64,000 nt of DNA. Origin: Acanthosepion lycidas (taxonomy: Eukaryota > Mollusca > Cephalopoda > Sepiida > Sepiidae). Made by a program: the position numbers and the translations under genes. The DNA lies in contig OZ010578.1 in the NCBI GenBank assembly GCA_963932145.1, positions 25,226,316 through 25,290,315 on the forward strand, in the 5' to 3' direction. Shown piece by piece: positions 35,437-42,922 of this stretch. How positions within the stretch are numbered: the stretch's first letter is position 1; each line of letters starts with the position of its first letter. The notes below the pieces were generated by a model. That model ran no database searches, was not told the origin of the DNA, and worked only from the letters and a program-made list of their open reading frames with translations.

Positions 35437-38400
35437 CTGCAGTAATAAATATATTTATTGTCGGAATAAATATACTTACTGTAGGAATAAATGTATTTAT
35501 TGTAGGAATAGATATATTTACTGAGGTAATAAATATATTTACTGTAGAAATAAACGTATGTACTGTAGAAATAAACATATTTATTTTGGTTATAAATATC
35601 TTTATTGCAGTAAGAAATATATTTACTGTAGAAATAGACATATTTTTCTGTAGAAATAGATATATTTACTATGGATATAATCATATTTATTGTCATATAA
35701 TAAATATATTTATCATAATGATTAAAATACTATAGGAATAAATATACTATCTGTAGTAATATATTTATTGTAAGAAAAATATACACTATTTACATTATTC
35801 GGACTATTGTCCTCATCTTTGTCGCCATGTTTATCACGAAATGTTGTAATAAATATGGCGACAAAGATGAGGACAATAGTCCGAATAATGTAAATAGTGT
35901 ACATAATACTTCATCTCAGAAATATAGACAGATAAGAAAAAATATATTTGCTGTAGAAATAAATACAATTATTGTAGGAATATAAAAATACAGACACGTA
36001 TAATTATGTCTGAGAACTTTTACCAACATTGGTTGGCTAATTGACTTGCATCATAGACAGGGACATAGTGCATTAGGTTGAACCGCATAACATGTTAGAT
36101 TTGCAAGAAACCACGGTGTGAAAGATGTTAGGGGTATTCTAAGCGTTGCTTAGATGTGGCACAAGGCCAAAAGTATGGAGCACCCAGTCGTAATTGTTCT
36201 AGCGAGACAAGCTTGCTAACCATTATACCATGTCGAGGTACCCACAAGATTTGATGAAAGTAGAAATGATATGATATTGGATTGGTTTGTTTCATCTATT
36301 ATGAGTGATCTTTTTATGTTGAACTAGGAGTCAAATGAAAGTGATGTCTGAAGAATCATAAATTTGAATTTGGAATAGAACGAACACTGCAATGGTGGGT
36401 TCAGATATTTCCCTCTGTTGAAGGAAATATTCCAAATCTGCTTCGACGAAGACGCTCAAACAAGATATACAACTAAAGAAATAAAATAAATGCTTATAAT
36501 AGAAACTGGACCAATAGGGAAGGCGTAGTCATCAGCTGCAATGCGTTTTCCATCAAGAAATATTCATAATTTATCAGCAACGTAATATGAGGAAGAGACG
36601 AACCGAAAACTGTAAACATATTTACGAAAGGTTAGATGAAATAAATACATTTTCATAGAAGCAAATCATGATTATATATATTTAAAAGAGAAACTGATGT
36701 CATATACGATTCAATTCAACTAGACAGCTTCATATATAAACCACTATTATTTATCTAGCTCATAACCAAGTAAATGTTTATACAATCAAGTATAAACGAC
36801 AGTTATTTACCTATCAAAGAAAGAAGTAAATGCCTATAGACTAAAATATAAACGACTAATATTTAGCCATGCTTGAAACAAGTAAAGGATCACTGACTCA
36901 TATATAAACAACCAATATTTACCTATTCAGGAACAAGGAAATACATATAGACTCAAATGTAAACGACCAATATTTATCTATTCAAGAACAAGGTCAATAC
37001 ATACAAACTCATATATAAACAGCCAATATTTATCTATTCGGTAACAAGTTCAACACGTATAGATTCAGTTGTAAAAGAAGAATATTTACTCTAGTCCAAA
37101 TCAAGTAAATGCATATAAATTCAAATGTAAATTATCTATATTTAGCTAACATAGAATCAAGTAAATACTTTAAACCTAAATACATATGATCTATCAAACG
37201 ATCTATATTAACACGATCTTATTAAACAATCTATATAATATAATGTTATCTTTGAATCATGTAAATGTTTATGAACCTAAATATAAAGGATTAATATGTA
37301 CCTAACCCTGAACCAAATAAATATTTATAAATGTAAATAAAATGATCAATATTTACCAAACCCTGAATAAAACTAAATATTTATAATCACAAGTATAAAC
37401 GATATTTACTTATCACTGAACCATATAAACTTAAATATAAGTCACCAATATTTACCGATACCTGAACCAAGTAAATGTTTATAATCGCATATATAAACGA
37501 TCAACAGGCCAAGTAATATTTATTGACTCAAATATAACCGACCGATATTTACATATCCCTGAACCATAGAAATGCTTAAAAACCCAAATATAACCGACCA
37601 ATATTTACATATCCCTGAACCATATTAATGCTTAAAAACCCAAATATAACCGACCAATATTTACATATCCCTGAAGCATAGAAATGCTTAAAAACCCAAA
37701 TATAAACGACCGATATTTAACTCGCTCTGAACCAATGAAATTCTTATGAACTCGAATATAAAAGTTAATATATACCTATTCCCGAAACTCGTATATTACC
37801 CTTTTGACTCAAGTGTTTTCTTTTTCTTAACAGAGTAAATGGCAATGGGACATTGAATATGACATTGAACGTCGATTTTGAATGACGCAGCAAGTTTTGA
37901 TATGACTAATATCAACCACTGCCCTACCATCACATCTTGGTAGCATTAAATCCTATATCTCCGTGACTGTGTCATTTTGTGGGTTGCAAAATAATGCAAG
38001 AGTCAATATTTTCATGATTCAATTGACATCAAATTGACATCAAACTTAATCCATGTTGAAAGCTCAAAACCGTAAAAGATCGAGAAACAGTTACTCCATA
38101 CGTAATAAATAAATATATTTAATCAAATCAAAATGTTGTGCATTTCCCACATAGTTTTGCTATGAGATGATATTTAACGTAAAGTAGATAAATGTTAAAA
38201 TGTTAATGCAACCCATAACCAAGATGTTGCATTTGGTCAGAAAAGTCAATCATTTTTTTGCTTGAATTTCACATTATTTTTCCTTTGAAAAATCTTCAAA
38301 ATTTACGAACCTCACGGCCCACCGTCCCGATGTCTTCAATATGTTGAATAGCTGCTTGAATTTCTTCATAGATGACCTTGGCAAATATGTGGGACAAATG

Positions 38401-39963
38401 GTTGATCAATCTGGCAAGGTAATGCAAAAAAAAAAACAAAAAAAAACGGAGAATAAAACTAGGAATTGACAAAAGTTTCCTTAATTAGAAAATATGAAGG
38501 GTTGGATTCGTGACGATTCGGGATTTGATAATTTAACTAGATGCTTATATAAACATACAACAAGTGTTCTCATATAACAGGGCATTGATTATTATTATTG
38601 AAGCCTGATTTCGGAGCTGTACTGGGTCGAAAAGAGACAAAATTTAACAAGGCCACAGGCAGGAATTTTGTAGTTTTTCTGTGGTACACAATGTACATAG
38701 AGGGTTCACACTAGACTTTGCCGTCTATTCCAATATTGTAAGATTTAGGGAAACCTATTATCAACCCTATCGAGACGACACACCGGCCCCGCCCGTGGAA
38801 GGAAAAGAAAACAGGATGACCTGCAAGGTTTTTATTACTCAACAAAGCTAACGGAACTAGCAATAAGCGACTGAGGAAGAAGACGGTAGACAAAGCTCAT
38901 AGTCGGAGGATTGCGGTGTGTTATTTGAGAGATTATAGGTGTTGTAAGACTGTGTCAACGAACGTTGAGGGTTACACCCACACAGTCATTCAACGACAAG
39001 ATAAATCACCGCACATTATTTTTCGATACTTGTTTGCGTCGTTGTGAACAAAAACTAGGAAAAATACTGTGTATGTTTCAACAAAGGAACGGAAGCTGAA
39101 TATATTCCAAACAGACGTGTGAAGAAAGAGCCATCGTACCTCATTATAAACGAATATTCAGTCTAATTGGTGATGACGAAACGTTACTTTTGATTTAAAG
39201 GAAGTTGTTTTGCTTAAAATGTAGTGATATCCATTTCTCGTCTATGGGTTAAATAACAGGGTAGAATGTGGATTTTTAGACGTGGTTGGCAACCAGTCTA
39301 CGATATGGTAGAGTTTGATTGAAAACTCAGCAAATTGAAGTGTGGTTAGACATGGGGTTGCTGATAATATACCTGTAAAACAAAACAAAAAAAAAAACAA
39401 CAACAAAAAAACGATAGATTTCAACAATTATGAATAGTTCGACTGGAGAGCGCATGTCGTTGATAGCAACGGTCATTGGACCCAAGGATGGTGTTGTCAG
39501 GTAGCCACCATGTGTCATAATATTCCTATTTCATTTTATTTTCATTTACTGGACTAATCAGAGTAAATGTTTTTAATTCTGTTGATAGAAAAAGATAGAA
39601 AGATCTTACTTGATATCGTCTTTGTTGAGTTTATTGGTAATCAATTGACTCAGTTCATTCTCGATCGTCTCCACAATCTCATCGATGATTCGAGACGATT
39701 TTTGTCGAAATCCTGTAAAAAACAAACAAAACAAAAGCAAGACAAATACGCGATTAAAATGCTGTCAACATTAATTGCAATCTTTACTCGATTATTCGGA
39801 CAGATTGGGACAAAGATTGAAAAAAATATGTTCATATAATTGAAAAATGTTCGGATGATTTTAATTTTTCTCTTCATTTCATGTCCGGAAAATCGGGGTA
39901 TGGATAATGAATGACGTACTGTATTGCAGGTAAAATATTTTTTCTTTGAGCTTATCTTTGAGA

Positions 39964-40046
<83 letters not shown>

Positions 40047-42846
40047 TGAATATTGCAGTCAACACTCAGAGGCGACAGGCTGTTTCATGCTAGACGCAAT
40101 TGTCAGGCCGCGAGTGTTCGATTTTTTCTCGACTGACCCATATATATAAATATATATGGGTCAGTGGTCATTGTGGGTAATCCATTCTCGCGTTTATTTT
40201 GGCCAGAGTGGCGTGTTTATTTATTTCGGTTAATTAATTAATTAATTAATTTATTTATTTAGGTTCATTTATTTTACTTGTTTTTTGTTTATTTTTTATT
40301 TTATATATTTATTTATATTTTTCGGTTTTAAATGTTTTATTAACGTAGTAAAAATTGCTTAGGTCGATTATTTAATAGTTTGTTTTGCTCTGGGAAGATA
40401 AGGCTATTTATTCGTCCAATTATTGGATTGATTTACCGTAATCTATTCTGTTATTTTGACGGGGGACAGTTTTTAATTTGTTTATGATTTTATTTATTTA
40501 TTTGGATTGATTATTTTTACTTGTTTATGCTTATTTATGTTTGTTTTTATTGGTTACAACGGTTATTTTAGCCGGTGCGATTTGTTAATTTGTTCATTTA
40601 TTTATTCATTTGGATTAATTGTTACGTGCTTTTTCTTATTTATTTACTTATTTTTTATTTTCCATATTTTTATTTACTCTATTCTACTGCTATATCTTCT
40701 TTTCTTTCTCTCCTCAGCAGTGGAACTACTTTCCGATTTCTTGCTTCCCTGATAACTACAATATTCAAAATATTAAATGCACCGTCAGTCGCCATCTTCT
40801 GTATTCCTGAATCATGTTCCTTTATTGTCCTTCCATCGCTCCTTCTAACTAAATTCGTCTCATTTTCTTTCTTTCCTTTCTTATAACTCCCTGGCTCCGA
40901 GTGGTATTTTCGCCTTTCTTGGGATGAGATTATTAAAAAAATGAAATACTACCATTTTAAAATAAATATAATGAAATCTTATTTTAATCTTTTATTTTGT
41001 ATGCGCGCGCAGTTAGAGAGCATTGTTCTATATTTTTGTCTAGTCTTTAAAGTATAACTTTCGGTAGTTTTCAGTTATACGACTACATATTTTAAATGAC
41101 CGCACGGTGATTAAAGTAATAAAACCTGAGGACGAAACATAATATATTACTGAAATAACTACTAAAACCTGCGACACCAACAAATAAGAAATTTTTCACT
41201 GAGAAGGCATGAAGATCTTTGTATCAAGAAAAATATGTTCAAATAAATCTGCGTTTCTATGTCACTGTCTCCACATAAACTCACATAAGAAGCTGTCGAA
41301 AAGTGAACGCGATGTATCAACTTGTCTTTTGTTGCGTACCTTTAATCGTCTCCAAGTATTTTCGATATTGACCATAGGAAGATTACTGCGGTTAGTACAG
41401 AATTTATATATAAAATTCTGTGAATTCTGTTAGTTCGTCTGTCATGCCCTCTAAAATAGTCATACATTAACCGATCGAAACCAAATTTTAGGGAGAAGTG
41501 CAAACAGTTACTCCATACGTAATAAATAAATATATTGAATCAAATCAAAATGTTGTGCATTTCCCACATAGTTTTGCTATGAGATGATATTTAACGTAAA
41601 GTAGATAAATGTTAAAATGTTAATGCAACCCATAACCAAGATGTTGCATTTGGTTTTACTAAGTCAGAAAAATCATTTTTTTGCTTGAATTTCACATTAT
41701 TTTTCCTTTGAAAAATCTTCAAAATTTGCAAACCTCACGGCCCACCGTCTCTAAAATAGTCATACATTCACCAATCGAAACCAAATTTTAGGGAGAAGTG
41801 CAAACAGTTAAGGTCGGAGGCACAAAGCACAGTTTTATTATTTAAAATACAAAATGCTTTCACTATTTTAAAACCAATTTAAGGATTAAAATAAGAAATA
41901 ATTATTTAATAAAAATGCAATATTGTTATTGTATATCTTTTCTTTAAGTGTTTTATATACAATTATGCAATTTTCAGTCTTCCCGTGTTTGCTAAAACTA
42001 TAAACAAATCATCAAGCCAAATTCTTCAAAAAGTTGGAATTTGGCTCCAAAAATATTTACGCCTGGCCAGTTTTATGTCGCATGCTCAAGAGTAAGACAT
42101 TCTAAGAATTTATTCTTCGCTGTTAAAAAGGAAAAAAAAAAAGAAGAAATTTTCTTAATAAATATTGTTTACAATGAAGTCCTATTAAATTAAAGAAATT
42201 ATTAAATCGCAAAGTAGGGTTTTTATCAAAGTATTTTTCCAAACAAATCAGCTTATCTCAAATTTCATCGATTGGTTTGTAAAATTGATCGAAATGTAGA
42301 GTTTGTAAATCTCGACAAAAATGTTAGCAATAATTTCAACAAAACTAAAAACTTTGAGGATTTTTACGCGCGTCAATGTGTTGCAAAAACATTCTAGTAA
42401 TTAAAATTTTGAGATCAATATTTATTATGAAAACAAATATAATCTATATAGTCATTTAAAATTGTGCAATTGTTCACTTGCTTATTATGTAGCCGCGTAG
42501 CTAAAACGTGCTTCCAACTCATATGCAAAAAATTACTTTATTCTGTCTGGTCTATCAATTTTGCATGGGGGCGTATTTAGTTAATCTGCGTGGCACCTAT
42601 TTAAAAAAAAAAAAAAAACACGAAATAAACGTGGCTATTTAAGTAGAGAAAAAATTCTTAAGCAAACAAATTAAATTTTAAATGATAAAAAATTCTTAAA
42701 GGTAATATTCCAGTATTTAAAGGAATTTATGGATAATATTCCAGTATTTAAAGGAAAGGCGAAATGTACTCAGAGAACAGTATAAACAAATGCTTCTAGA
42801 GAAGTGAGATAATTCTCCCGAGCGAGATCTTCAGGCAAGCGTTCAC

Positions 42847-42877
<31 letters not shown>

Positions 42878-42886
42878 ACAGTGAAC

Positions 42887-42922
<36 letters not shown>

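Larger units (their letters stand above)
34470..36000. repeat. AATAAATATATTTACTGTAG minisatellite cluster
   Basis: Dozens of imperfect units of about 24-28 bp (AATAAATATATTTACTGTAG and variants with GTAGGAATAAATATA) occupy most of the stretch, interrupted by the SINE at 34715-35115, the TA/TG microsatellite at 35341-35434 and the palindrome at 35795-35905. It lies in intron 3 of gene B. Confidence 0.85.

Noticed and set aside
35256..35735. Open frames near 146-148 codons on both strands (Y/I/V/T rich)
   Set aside because: They read through the AATAAATATATTTACTG minisatellite and the TA/TG microsatellite; both strands are open for the same reason.
34470..36000. Dense AATAAA hexamers as polyadenylation signals
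   Set aside because: They are part of the minisatellite unit and are on the strand opposite to gene B transcription.
36690..37800. CRISPR-like array (regular repeats and spacers)
   Set aside because: The 58-bp units diverge along their whole length with no constant repeat/variable spacer split, and the context is a eukaryotic intron.
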